The translations under genes and the position numbers were made by a program. From the NCBI GenBank assembly GCA_944472155.2, contig OX235273.1:7785204-7849203 (forward strand): 64,000 nt of DNA. The letters are read 5' to 3'. Source of the DNA: Trichobilharzia szidati (taxonomy: Eukaryota; Platyhelminthes; Trematoda; Strigeidida; Schistosomatidae). Position 1 is the first letter of the stretch, and the number at the start of each line of letters is the position of its first letter. The notes beneath the pieces are model-generated. The model did not search any database. It was not told where the DNA came from and saw only the letters and a list, made by a program, of their open reading frames with translations. Positions 12,511-23,399 of the stretch are shown piece by piece.

Positions 12511-13085
12511 AAAAGAGAAGAAGACACAAGGAAACCGACAGAGAGGTGCAGAAGTATATAATAGGTGTTAATAATTCAAAACATATGTAAAAAAACATGG
12601 GTTCATCATTTTTTTTGTTTTTTCTTCATTTAAAAAATACTATTTCCCCCTGAGATTTTCTAGTGATGGAATTCTAGTCTTTCTTGCGAAAAGAAAATAA
12701 AAGTTTAAGTGAAAAAAAGATGATAATTTTACCTACTTATATAGGTTGAATAGGAGTTAAACACAAAAGTCAAAGTGCGTGAACTATGTAGAAGAAAAGC
12801 GAGGGCTTAATAATAACTACTGTTTTTCTGAAGTATACATTTAGGTGTCCTTCTGAAGTAGGGGACTCATACCATGTACTTGCATTCGAGGAGTTTGTTA
12901 TTTAAACTTCAGCTTTAGGCAAATTTTCAACTTCTGTTGTCTTTTTTTTTAATTTTATTTATTCTCTTATTCTGCAGAAGCCATTCGAACTCAGGGGCCT
13001 TAGCAATAGAGTGCTGTCCCACAGATAAGGGTGGTTCTCATATGTCCCCACCATCATATCCGCTGACTAGCAATCACCACCCTCC
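12511..13085. repeat. Dispersed repeat H, copy 2
   Basis: Diverged copy of 9,893-10,430. Near 12,985 it shares GAACTCAGGGGCCTTAGCA and AGAGTGCTGTCCCACAGAT with 10,335 and 18,905. The 95-codon ORF at 12,937 is poly-F/AT-rich chance sequence. Confidence 0.6.
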
Positions 13086-13818
13086 CACCTTTTTTGTGCA
13101 AGGCCCTGGCAAAATGCTTCATTTTTTTTATATATCTTTTAATTTCTGTTATAATATGCCACAAACTTTTCTCTTTTTTTTTAAAAAAAATTCATTTGTC
13201 AACTCATTCGAAGTCATGGTATGAGTGACTACTTTCAGAAGACCGTCATGTATGTTTCATCTGTTACAGCATTTTGGAGAGGAACAATAATAAAAGTATA
13301 AGGAAAATAGACTATCAGAGTCGACATTTTAGATATAAACAAATGTAATTTCGGAAAACAGTACGTAATCATGCAGCATTAAACATATAAGTAGTAGTAA
13401 TTTATAATATTTTGTTCCGAAAGATTTGACTAAACAAGATTATAGTTATAGAACAGTAAGATAGGATTCATTACTATTTAGGACTCACCGTATAGTTGAT
13501 TATTTAGACTACCAACATTCGGGCCTTAATTTGCGTATAGGCAGACAGTGCTAACAAGTAGCATTAGGCAGTCTCCAGAGACATTTCAATACCAGTCGTC
13601 TTCAGTTGATTTGCATCTGGAACTTGAGACTGAACTCTTAGCATGCTGAAATACTCATAATACCATGTTATCAGTGATATGTGCAAAAAGAAAATTTTTT
13701 TTAATATTTGAATGAAGAAATAATTAAAATTTAAGGCTGATTGAGAATAGGTGACTGGGGTTGTGAAAACAATCATAGTGAAAGTAGAGTCAAACATAGA
13801 GATCACAGATTTCGGAAG

Positions 13819-16800
13819 CTAACAGTGAGGGTCAGAGGAGTGCCGTATTAGATCTCTGATTTTTAGTCTGTCACATACGCCTTCTAACCCGGTGTTGATA
13901 AAATATTTGTTCAGCAGAGATGAGAAGGTTTTTGGGGTAGGACTGTTTCTAATTTCAGTTGGAAGACGGTTCCAAATGCAGCGGTATCTGACAGTGAAAG
14001 AATTTGATCTGTACTTTGTATGACAGCGGGGCACTTCAAAAGATGAAGATTTATTTCTAAGGTTATATTTCTTAGGTGAACTAAAAGTAAATTCATTGTG
14101 GGGGAAATATATAAGCCCTTTAGCGATCCTAAATGTAATTTTTAGGTTAAACTTCAGTCGTCTGACCCATAAGGGTTCCAAGTCAAATATGTTACATCTG
14201 TCGTAGTAGGAAATGCAAAGATTTTCACCTACTAGACGTTTGGTAAACGCCCTTTGTAGGCTTTCCAATTTGCACCTGTCTTTTACGGAAACACTGTCCA
14301 TGACAGGAGGACAAAATTCAAGTAAGGGCCTTATGCATAACTTGTACAGCATAATTTTGGATTCACACGCTTTAAAGTTTCGGAATAAAAACCCAAAAAG
14401 CCTTTTAACCTTTGATACTTGTAATTTAACGTATTCCGTTAGGCTAAATTCTGGAGTGTATTTTAGACCCAAGTCTGTTGTAAGCGGCAGACGAGGAATA
14501 TGATTGTTGTGTAGGGAGATGGAAAGTTCGGATGAAATGCCTTTGGAGCATAGCACACCACATTTTTCAACGTTAAACTTCATTTTCCACGTGTTACACC
14601 ACAGTTGAACCCTATCAATATCATCCTGAATCCTATCAAATACACATGACACTTCATTTCTGAGTGAGTGGTATACTATTTTGATGTCACCAGCAAATAG
14701 GAAAGGTCTGCCATGTCTAATAACGTCGCAAATATCATTGAAATATAACAGGAATAACAGTGGACCTAGAACACTACCTTGTATGACTCCACTTGTTATC
14801 TGAACGGGGTTGGATGTGTGGGAACCTAACCTGACCATTTGCATCCGATTGCTTAGGAATGAACTGAGCCAGCTTAACAAAGAACCTTGGATCCCATAAG
14901 ACTGGACTTTTGATATTAACAGTCGGTGGCTCACTGTGTCAAAAGCTTTACTAAGATCTAAGTATACAATAACTGTGATCATACTGGAATCTTTCAGTTG
15001 TGAGATGTGATCAAAAAATTGTAAATGGCATGTAGTGCAAGAACGTGACTTCATGAAACCATGTTGATAAGGAGTGATAAGTTTCTCTTGAGAGAGGAAG
15101 TCAAAAATGGCACTTTTCACGATCTTTTCCAGAACCCTTGAAATAACAGAAGTTAGGTTAATGGGTCTGTAACTCATGACACTTGAACGGGAGCCTGACT
15201 TATACCTAGGGGTAATGTGCGTGGTTTTCCATGCATCTGGATATGTTCCAGTTGATAGAGAGATAGAGAACAATTTAAGAAAGAGAATAGGGATGTCTTC
15301 ACCACCGTATTTTAAAAAAGTTGAGGGAATCATATCAGGACCAGGGTTGTTTGAACTTTTAAGGGACGTGATTGCTTTCTTAATATTATCCAAAGAAAAG
15401 CTGATAGTTTCTAAAGTTTTTTGTGAACGTACATGGAATAGAGGTTGTGGCGACGTGTTGTCATCATGGGCATATGACCGTGAGAAGTAGGAGTTTAGAA
15501 GCTCACAAATTATTTTAGGGTCAGTAGCAGTCTCACCATTTTCTAAGATGAATTGTATATCTGTTTTACGAGAGTTTAGCCTTTTGCGATAAAGCTTACA
15601 GATTGCAGTGTATTTAGAGCTATCTTTAAGGGCTGCACTTTCTTGTCTGAGTAGAACGTTGTCGTTATTTTCTTTCAATCTGAGATAAATGTTCTGTATA
15701 TTTACAAGACACGAGAAGTCATTTTCTTTGTAGTAATGTCGGTGCAGCTTTCGCAGCTTAGCCTTTACTTTTATAGGAATGAAATTCTTTATGTTTTGTC
15801 TTGGGCTCTCTTTACATTTAGGAACAAGTTTATCAAAGCATATAGTTACATTCTGGTAAAAGGCTATTAGGATAGTGTCTAGGTTGCTACTAGAAAAGAA
15901 AAGGTCCCAGTCTAAGCTTCTAATGAAGGAGTGAAATACATCCCACCTAGCTTTTCCGAAGCACATGAATGTCTTGCGCAGGGTAAAGCATTTTGATGAG
16001 TGAAGCTTGGTATCGAGGGCGCAGATTATTGTGTTGTGGTCACTACCAGGAAATGGGTGGCTGATGTCTATGGTGGATAAGGCAATGTCTTTCAAGAAAA
16101 CCAAGTCCAGTATATTGTGGTTTCGGGTGGGCCTTAGAATACTTTGTGTCCACCCACATAACTCAACAGCATCTAAGAATTTGCTGTAGCGGGGAGGAGC
16201 ACTGATGGGCTCCCATGAAACTTCAGGCATGTTAAAATCCCCTCCAATCACTTTATAAGTAAAGTTTAATTTCGAAGTGTAATGAAAGGCTGCAGTTATT
16301 TCACTTAGCAGTTCACTGTCATGGTTGGGTGGGCGATAAATGCAACCTAATAACAGAGTTTGCTGTTTATTTATGTAGAGTGTCACCCATAATGTATCGC
16401 ATATATTAAGGTTAGGGTCATCGTAGTGCACAGCTCTGCAGTCAGATTTAACATAGATAATGCATTCTCCACCCCGCCCAACTGATCTGTTCTTCCTGAA
16501 AAATGAGTAGCCTTCACAGTGAAAGAAATCATCATTTATTTCACTTGTGCACCAAGCTTCAGTGATCAATAGTGCTGTAGGTTGGCTAATCAGTAGCAGG
16601 GATTGGATGTATGCCATCTTGTTTACAGCTGACCTGGCATTGATAAGAACTATGTTAGGATTAGCCGAGTCATATCTTAGGATTTTAGCTATGTCTTGAA
16701 GTAGCTGGTGGTGAGATTCAATCATAGTGTCCTCAGACGACAATGAAATGTCTATGCCTGTAGATGCCCTAGGAAAGCTAGAAGTGCAGAGGGGGTGAAT

Positions 16801-16953
16801 TAAATTTTCGTTTTCATGTAAGTTTGGGCGTAAAGAAGATTTGCTGTCAGAAGAAAAGGAGACAGAGGGTTGTTGAAGGAGAAGAAGGGAATTACCAGAG
16901 TCATGTAAGGTGAGCTCCAGGCAGTAATTAGACATTGCTGTATCAGCCGTCAT
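13819..16953 (-). CDS. LINE B ORF2: APE endonuclease + reverse transcriptase (CR1-like), active site FAGD
   Basis: 1,044 aa, the usual size for a CR1-type ORF2. An AP-like endonuclease occupies about residues 98-312: N105 in LINARS, E132 in ITEAW, D239/N241 in GGDFN, and the S304-D305-H306 triad. The reverse transcriptase spans about 520-800: YLDLSKAFD with D666, SGVIQGSVLGPLLF at 721-734, then FAGD at 753-756 where the family has F/YADD. The first catalytic Asp is therefore Gly (GGT at about 14,694). Residue E163 in GRGGE is normally Gly in related proteins. The C-terminal domain (about 880-1,020) carries LESLQRAFTKRLVG and WNRLPTEIR. The ATG lies two bases after the ORF1 stop. Expected activity would be target-primed reverse transcription at chromosomal nicks; the Asp loss should abolish polymerisation. 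Confidence 0.93.
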   Translation of the reverse strand: MTADTAMSNYCLELTLHDSGNSLLLLQQPSVSFSSDSKSSLRPNLHENENLIHPLCTSSFPRASTGIDISLSSEDTMIESHHQLLQDIAKILRYDSANPNIVLINARSAVNKMAYIQSLLLISQPTALLITEAWCTSEINDDFFHCEGYSFFRKNRSVGRGGECIIYVKSDCRAVHYDDPNLNICDTLWVTLYINKQQTLLLGCIYRPPNHDSELLSEITAAFHYTSKLNFTYKVIGGDFNMPEVSWEPISAPPRYSKFLDAVELCGWTQSILRPTRNHNILDLVFLKDIALSTIDISHPFPGSDHNTIICALDTKLHSSKCFTLRKTFMCFGKARWDVFHSFIRSLDWDLFFSSSNLDTILIAFYQNVTICFDKLVPKCKESPRQNIKNFIPIKVKAKLRKLHRHYYKENDFSCLVNIQNIYLRLKENNDNVLLRQESAALKDSSKYTAICKLYRKRLNSRKTDIQFILENGETATDPKIICELLNSYFSRSYAHDDNTSPQPLFHVRSQKTLETISFSLDNIKKAITSLKSSNNPGPDMIPSTFLKYGGEDIPILFLKLFSISLSTGTYPDAWKTTHITPRYKSGSRSSVMSYRPINLTSVISRVLEKIVKSAIFDFLSQEKLITPYQHGFMKSRSCTTCHLQFFDHISQLKDSSMITVIVYLDLSKAFDTVSHRLLISKVQSYGIQGSLLSWLSSFLSNRMQMVRLGSHTSNPVQITSGVIQGSVLGPLLFLLYFNDICDVIRHGRPFLFAGDIKIVYHSLRNEVSCVFDRIQDDIDRVQLWCNTWKMKFNVEKCGVLCSKGISSELSISLHNNHIPRLPLTTDLGLKYTPEFSLTEYVKLQVSKVKRLFGFLFRNFKACESKIMLYKLCIRPLLEFCPPVMDSVSVKDRCKLESLQRAFTKRLVGENLCISYYDRCNIFDLEPLWVRRLKFNLKITFRIAKGLIYFPHNEFTFSSPKKYNLRNKSSSFEVPRCHTKYRSNSFTVRYRCIWNRLPTEIRNSPTPKTFSSLLNKYFINTGLEGVCDRLKIRDLIRHSSDPHC

Positions 16954-16955
16954 AT

Positions 16956-18482
16956 CTATATTGGGGGGCGAAACCTGTGGAGAGTGGTGAGCATTTGTAG
17001 TATGTTCGAGGTCATGTTGTGAACCTGTATAAAAAATGGTAATGTCGTTTCAGCAAAACTGCTGATCGCTGGATAGTCAGCCCTGTTGGGTGTAGGCATG
17101 TAAATAGGTGGAGGTGGCCTACCAAGCAAGCTCAACTTATTCGAATTGTTGCGAATTACGTCACCACTATTCGACTTCCTATAGTTAAGTGTATCAATGT
17201 TTTGGTTTGTATTGGTGCGAGGGTTTGCTTTTTTGAACAGGTAGCTACGAGGTTCGGGTTCTGTTTTGCGGTTTTTGTACCTATTGGTTTTGTGGATATT
17301 TGTTTCTGGAGAGAGGTGTGGTATCGAGCTGTCAGCATGTGAATTAGTGTGTGACACTAGTCTCTTATTCTGCGTGGTCTTTGTAGACGAACTGGTAGCT
17401 GCATTCTTCAACTTCCTGGAATTAAGACTACTTGAATTGGTGAATACTGGGTGTGATGTACTGCAGTTTGTCACTGGGGTACAGGGATTGTTATCAGAGG
17501 AATCTAAATCTACGGTCGATTTCTTTCTTAGTGTTCGGCTATACACTGAACTATTTTTTGACCTTATATTTTCAGGCAAGTTCGTTTCCGAATACGGTGT
17601 GCTTTGTATAGAAAGATCCACACCCTTTTGCTCTGCCTCAACAGAAGTGTGGGTGCCCAGGGGTGTTGTAGAGGAGCTGGGATTTACAGTTTTAGAATAA
17701 GTCATTCTTTGGATCGGTGTCTTGTCACGAGCTAATTTAATCGTATGGTAACGTGTATTTTTCAGTAGTGTTTGCCTACTGTAAAAGATGTCAGCATTAG
17801 AGGACGAGTCAAATTTCAACACAAGTGGGCAAGATTTATTTTTATAAGACTTTCTAAGTCGATGGCAGCTGCACGAGACGTTATTCATAGAGCACGCATT
17901 CAGAATAGTGCTTTTGACCTTGTTAATCTGTGCATTATCCGGTATATTATACACGATTATGTTCTTCTCGCGCACTACACGTTGATATACTTCAGTTGCA
18001 ACGTAGTTTATCAGGTTTGCGGTTTGTGGTAACTTACTAGGTGAAGTACCATTACTGTCGGTTTCACTAGGTACTGCCAGTTTTGATATCTTAACTTCAA
18101 GCCCCCTAATAATGGAAAATAATTCTGCGATTTTATCTTCACAACAAGGTGTAGAACAAGAAACTGGATTAATGCTAGGAGTCAAAATGTTTGCCGTGTA
18201 ATTCATTTCGCAAGACGTTTTGCAGGTGTCTGCGAGGCCTGGATCATTGCTTGTAGTATCGCTATGTATACCATCCATGATGTTGTTTAATACGCAAGCA
18301 GGTAAGGGGAATTCAACGTCCGGACTTAACGTATCTACTGCAGCAGACATGTGTTTATTTGTTAAATCACTGGATGTAGTCTTCACACTTCCTGCAGGCC
18401 TATTCATTCTATTCGGTTTGTGTTTTTTACTGGGATTTGAAGCAGACAGTGGAGTTTGACGCTTAGTTTCAACCATTGGCAT
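16956..18482 (-). CDS. LINE B ORF1: RNA-binding ORF1 protein
   Basis: 508 aa. The N-terminus (1-110) is K/S/T/P-rich and starts at an ATG that opens the frame. A short probable coiled coil (about 113-137, CEDKIAELFSIIRGLEVKIS) precedes an RRM-like domain (about 165-260) beginning VVREKNIIVYNIPD and ending LVLKFDSSSNADIFYSRQTLLK; this coiled-coil plus RRM plan is known from ORF1p of jockey/CR1-type LINEs. The last 230 residues are S/T/N/K-rich and disordered-looking. It probably coats element RNA as a chaperone. No CCHC knuckle is visible. The TAG stop is followed by AT and then the ORF2 ATG. Confidence 0.85.
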   Translation of the reverse strand: MPMVETKRQTPLSASNPSKKHKPNRMNRPAGSVKTTSSDLTNKHMSAAVDTLSPDVEFPLPACVLNNIMDGIHSDTTSNDPGLADTCKTSCEMNYTANILTPSINPVSCSTPCCEDKIAELFSIIRGLEVKISKLAVPSETDSNGTSPSKLPQTANLINYVATEVYQRVVREKNIIVYNIPDNAQINKVKSTILNACSMNNVSCSCHRLRKSYKNKSCPLVLKFDSSSNADIFYSRQTLLKNTRYHTIKLARDKTPIQRMTYSKTVNPSSSTTPLGTHTSVEAEQKGVDLSIQSTPYSETNLPENIRSKNSSVYSRTLRKKSTVDLDSSDNNPCTPVTNCSTSHPVFTNSSSLNSRKLKNAATSSSTKTTQNKRLVSHTNSHADSSIPHLSPETNIHKTNRYKNRKTEPEPRSYLFKKANPRTNTNQNIDTLNYRKSNSGDVIRNNSNKLSLLGRPPPPIYMPTPNRADYPAISSFAETTLPFFIQVHNMTSNILQMLTTLHRFRPPI

Positions 18483-18849
18483 TTAGAAAAGAGTTAAACT
18501 TCTTAAATATAAGAGAATGAGCAAAGTGTCTGTAAGGTCCTTTTTAGGGTGTTGGAGATTTAGATTGTTTAGTTCGGTACGCAATTAGCAGTTTATGTGG
18601 ATAAAAATACTGGAATATAGTATGAAGACACGCTTAACAAATACTATAAATGCAAAGATACGATAACAGAAGCACTTAAGTAGACACTAGCTATAATGGA
18701 CAATTACAGCCGGAAAAGTTATCTTTAATGAAAAAATAGGACTAAATATTCAGTACTATCCTCGAGAGACCTATTGAAAAGCCGCCTATGGAGTAAAAAA
18801 GAACTAAGAAATAACACGCGAAAAAGTAACAAATCCTTCGAATTGCCGC

Positions 18850-20491
18850 GGGCAAATATTAAACTTATATTTCTTTTTTAGTTATTCATTTATTTTGTGA
18901 AAGTTATTGAAACTCAGGAGCCTTAGCAGCAGAGTGCTGTCCCACAGATAAGGGTGTTTCTCATATGTCCCCACTATTATATCTGCTGAATAGCAATCAC
19001 TACACGTTTTCTCACTTTCAATGGGCCTGTGGTCTAAGCAATACTTAAGTACTAGATTTGGATAAAATTTGGTACGTAAGTCGTGTACAGTACTCGTAAT
19101 TCCGCGTATATATATTACAGGCTCGTCTGACCGGTTTTTCAAGGTCACTGGTTCGTTCATTAGGTAGCTTCGTTTTGGGCTGCTTTAGTTTATGATCACC
19201 CCTTAATCACTTAATATTACTGTATAACACTGCGTGATTTATCAAAATGAAATCTTATCCATAATGGAGTTTAACTCTATCAAAGTGCCCAAGATTAATA
19301 CTTACATCCCTTAATTATGTTTAATAAAATTTTGAAGTCTCTCAGCACGTCCTCCTCCTGGAGCAGTCTTTAAATGCGTGTCGATATAGTGTGGTGAGAG
19401 CTGGCTACGAACAAGCCAAAACAGTCAAAAAAATTTACGTCAGTGTTACGTCTGGAATCAGGGTTACGCGAAAAACGGTAACAAAGCTTAACCTTGAGGA
19501 ACTAATAAATAAATAAATTTATTCTCATAGTACAGTACATGAGGGACGCCAGTTTACAGGCATCATCAAATTGTTACAGAAATCGAACCATATAATTCAA
19601 TCACAATTTACAGGCAGTAGCAAGATATGCTTTACATGTTCGCTGGAGACTATACATACACTTGATAAATGTTAATCCCAGTAGTATGAAACAGCCTTTT
19701 CACTTATATACAATCATTTCTGTGCACAGTTGGAAAAATCTGCTAGATTATCAGTGAGTGCAACACATCAGGAAATACAGAAGTATTGTCTTCGCATTAA
19801 CAGAAACCAGGTCTTTGGTGTTTGGATTATAAATGCCTGGGAAAAAATAAAGCTTGAGGTCAATTTTCATACATTACTTCTTTGTGTGTAGAATCCTTGA
19901 ATTATAGTTTATTGATGTGTTATTTTGAAATCAGTGATATGTTTATCTCATTTGATCTGCAATGTCATTGTTGGGAGTAAATACATAAGCTTCGGACGCA
20001 TTAATTAATGGATTTCTGCTGCTTGTGGGTATTTTCTTAGCGTGAGGAAGGTTTATGAAATTCAGCTGTTCCGACAGGATTTGAGAATGTTAACTGCTCA
20101 GCAACATTATGGATATAAGTTCATCACATTATCTAAGGAAAGGTGGGTTGCAGTTGGTGAGGGATATATGGTGCCCAACGAGCGTTCATCTGTCCTTGTG
20201 ATGTTGTGGTGAGTTATACCTTTTTCATGTTGTCGGTTTATGTCCATTTTATTCCACTTATTGTGTTGGGTAGTAGTTTTACAAACGAGATTTCTTGTCT
20301 GTTTGAGGATACTGTTAATGTTTTATCTAGAATTATAAATATAGGCAAAAAACAACAGGTGTAGTATTTAAGCTTATACATTAAATGGACCTATAATTTC
20401 GGAGGCTCTCAGATAGGAACTAGAACTACTGTCGTTTGCAAACTCTTGTAGTTTGTCATTAAGCACCTTTTTGAAGGAGGCCAATGTACTT
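18850..20491 (-). repeat. 1,642-bp direct duplication, copy 2
   Basis: Identical by eye to 10,280-11,921. Here the right side continues into the rest of LINE A, so this copy keeps the original context on that side, while the left side is cut exactly at the 5' end of LINE B. The LTR fragment lies at 19,390-19,503 and the LINE A tail (AAATAAATAAAT) at ~19,504. Confidence 0.9.
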
Positions 20492-22600
20492 GCTTGGCGC
20501 ATTTCCATTGGCAGTTTATTCCATATCTGTGCATACCTAATCAAGTAAAACTTTTGCCTGGTGGCTGTTTTACATTGTTCGATAGCTAATGTACCCTTAG
20601 TGTGTATTAGTTTGTAACCATTGTCATCTGAAAGTCGAGTGCCATTAGTAGAGGTAATAACTAAGTGGTTTAGAAGCTTATAGTAAAGTGTCAAGTTTAG
20701 TCTCAGGCGTCTTAGCCATAGTGTTTCTAGTCCTAGGGTATCACATCTAGTGGAGTAGTTCGTACCATTTTCAGTTCCGAGTAATTTTAACGTGAAGTAC
20801 CTCTGCACTCCCTCGACTTTCAATTTGTCCTCTATGCGTATGCTACTATACATGAATGAACAGTAATCAAATAAAGGACGCACACAAACCTTGTACAACA
20901 GAATTCTAGACTCATTTCTGTAGAAGTTCCTGAGTAGAAAGCCGATAAGTCTGCGTGACTTTGACACTTGTTTGGAGATATGTTGAGAAAATGATAAGTT
21001 ATGTGAATATTTCAGCCCTAGGTCTAGCACAGATTCCAGTCGTAGAAGTGCATGGCCTTGAATTGTCAGGTCAAGTTCTAAATTGTTGCAACCTATGCAG
21101 AGCCAGCCACATTTTTCGACATTAAATTGGAGTTGCCAGGTGTCACACCATCTATCCATTTTTTCTAATTCTTGCTGTATGGCGTTTACTGTTATTCCAA
21201 GATCTGTGTTCTTGCATTTATACGTCACTTTTAAGTCATCTGCATATAGTATTGGTTTACCTACACTAAAGCATTCACAGATACTGTTTATATATATTAT
21301 GAATAAGAGTGGGCCTAATACACTTCCCTGGATCACACCACTACTTACTGGTTTAGGCCTTGAGATTATCGAGCCAACTTTCGTTGTCTGACTTCGGCCA
21401 CAGAGAAATGTTTTTATCCAGCTCGGGAGAGGGTCACATATCCCTAGTGAGCATAACCTGCTGACTAGCAGATTATGGGGAACCCTGTCGAAGGCTTTTG
21501 TTATATCGAAATATAGTACAATTACTAGTTCTCTGTTGTCCCTACTTCGTGTAACTTCGTTGAAAAAGTCTATGTGACAGGTCACACATGATCTCTTTTT
21601 GAGAAATCCGTGTTGTGATGGATTGATAAGTTCATGTTCTAGTAAGTTGTCTGACGCTTGGTCTTTAACCACTTTCTCCATTATTCGGGATATTACCGGT
21701 GTTATATTGATAGGTCCATAGTTGCATGTACTGGTTTTGGCCCCTGCTTTGTGCTTAGGTAATATGTATGTGGTTTTCCACACTTCAGGATAAGTTCCAG
21801 TTTCTAGTGAGAGAGTAAATATCCTAAGTAACAAGACTACCATTTCCGTGCTACCATTTTTGTATATGACAGATGGTATGTCGTCTGTTCCAGTACTACC
21901 ATTAGACTTCAATGTCTTAATCGCTGAGTCTATATTTTGTATATTAAAGTCTATTTCGCCTAATTTGTGGTTACTTTTGCAGGTCATTTGGAAATTTTGG
22001 GTCGGGTGCACTCTGGCGTCATTGCAAAACCACTCATTGAGGGGTTCACTTTTAATCTGGGGATCATTGTATATTATACCCTTATGTTCCAAGCTGCTTA
22101 CAGTATTGTCTTTACTGCTTTTTAGACGTTTCTGCAATATCCTACAAAGTTCCTGAGTTTTGGAGTTACCCACAAGCGCTTTATTTTCTTCAAGTTGTGA
22201 CATCATTTTGTGTTTATCTTCAAGCATTTTAAGAGTTTCATGTATTTGGTTTAACGCATTAAATTCCTTAAATACATGGTATTTCCTTTTCAATTTCTTT
22301 GGTTTTAGTCGCGTTTTGCGGTCTACAAATGGAGTTGGTGTCTCTAGAGCGGATTTTAGGGGTGCCATTATGTCTCTTGCTGAGCCAATTGTTTTGTAGA
22401 AAATCTCAAGTGATACTTCTAAGTTATTGTTGATGAAGTATTCTTCCCAGTCAGAACTTTTCAGCAGATCTGATAGGAATTCCCAATCGGCATTCCTATA
22501 GTCCCTATATTGATACTGCAAACTGACATATACTTTACTTTTGGAATGTTGGTGGTTTATGGCTTCATTTCTTTTAACGCATTATTACTTTTTATGTAGG
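19503..22600 (-). mobile_element. LINE A (CR1-like), 5'-truncated copy
   Basis: Minus-strand element: the truncated ORF2 above, then about 870 bp of 3' UTR (20,373-19,504) ending in a TTTATTTATTTATT tail, the short 3' tandem repeat typical of CR1-type elements. Several older tails of the same type lie at 8,690-9,890, 11,922 and 5,207. Confidence 0.8.
20374..22521 (-). pseudogene. LINE A ORF2, 5'-truncated: CR1-like reverse transcriptase with intact YADD
   Basis: 715 codons are open without a break. The frame stays open upstream to about 22,590 but has no ATG there (the position counted as residue 1 is TTG), and the endonuclease is missing; the copy is 5'-truncated just after the point matching the end of the endonuclease. 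RT landmarks are TGTYPEVWKT (241-250), YFDITKAFDRVPHN (337-350), SGVIQGSVLGPLLF (394-407) and YADD (426-429). The C-terminal region has VEGVQRYFTLKLLG and WNKLPMEMR. It is homologous to, but clearly distinct from, ORF2 of LINE B. The catalytic residues are kept, yet no intact protein can be made from this locus. Confidence 0.9.
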
Positions 22601-23230
22601 TGTTACATGTCGACGTTTTTCTCTTATATGACGTGCCGTCTACTTTCCTCCTCGGTTTTTCCTTTGGCTTCTCGATATATGATGTTTTAACTCACTACTG
22701 ATTGAGACGAGGGATTTTGTGGAAGGAATATAACTGCCTCTAAATGCGCCGGCTCTTTTTAGAAGACGAATAATTAATCTCTCAGAAAATATACTGACAC
22801 CGGTTCTTTCTTCGTTTAAAATAGATACAGCAACAGAAGAAAAGAGGGCAAAGTTCAACAACTGCATCCCAAGGGATGTGACATCCAAAAATAAGTGACT
22901 TTTGCACAAAACATGAAGTATATTTACAATAAAATGCATGAAAACACATTAAACATAGTATCTTTATCTAACATGACTTAAAAATACGTCCCAGTTATTA
23001 TGAGAAGTATCAGTTTCTAAGTTAGACTAGTTTCTGTACATGTATTCATCAAGATGAACTACAGATGCGCTGTTTTTGTGAATTGTTTATCTCTCTTATC
23101 CTCTTGTACAGTCTTCCCGAAAAGCTGTCGGTTGAATTACTTTGGTTTCCAGTAAGAGGATCGACGACTACTTACCAGGAAAATGTGGATAAGAAACCAA
23201 ATTGAAATAAATGACATCAGCCATAAATCT
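22600..23230. other. No gene recognised
   Basis: A 99-codon minus-strand ORF (22,640-22,939) lies directly upstream of LINE A but shows no domain and no continuity with it. It is probably pre-insertion target DNA. Confidence 0.5.
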
Positions 23231-23234
23231 ATCC

Positions 23235-23380
23235 TTAATCGTAACAATAACCTTAATCCTAACCCTAATCACAATCCTTATCCCAAACGTAATTCTAACC
23301 CTAATGCTAATTATAACCCTGATCCTAACTCTAATCCCAATACTTACCCCAACCCTACTCCTAACCCTAATGAGCTATTA
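23235..23380 (+). repeat. Degenerate telomere-like CCCTAA tract
   Basis: About 145 bp of imperfect hexamer units such as CCTAAC, CCTAAT and CCCTAA, with many substitutions. It reads as N-P repeats in one frame, which is a by-product. The unit matches the reverse complement of the TTAGGG telomere repeat. Confidence 0.75.
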
Positions 23381-23399
23381 ACACATAGTGCAAACATTA

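Larger units (their letters stand above)
13280..18849 (-). mobile_element. LINE B: nearly full-length two-ORF CR1-like non-LTR retrotransposon
   Basis: The element reads on the minus strand: about 370 bp of 5' leader (18,483-18,849), ORF1 (18,482-16,956), ORF2 (16,953-13,819) and about 540 bp of 3' UTR ending near an AATAATAAAA run at ~13,290. Both ORFs are open end to end, so insertion is recent. The 5' edge is placed where similarity to 10,280 begins at 18,850; the 3' edge is approximate. No clear target-site duplication was found. ORF2 carries a changed RT active site (see that entry), so the copy is probably not autonomous despite open frames. Confidence 0.85.

Noticed and set aside
12511..18850. 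LINE B inserted into a copy of repeat H/LINE A with both flanks recognisable
   Set aside because: The left flank (12,511-13,085) is a diverged copy that already overlaps the sequence starting at 18,850, so the two flanks do not rejoin to one uninterrupted target.
22640..22939. 99-codon ORF upstream of LINE A as its ORF1
   Set aside because: Composition and position do not fit an ORF1, and LINE A is truncated within ORF2 before this point.
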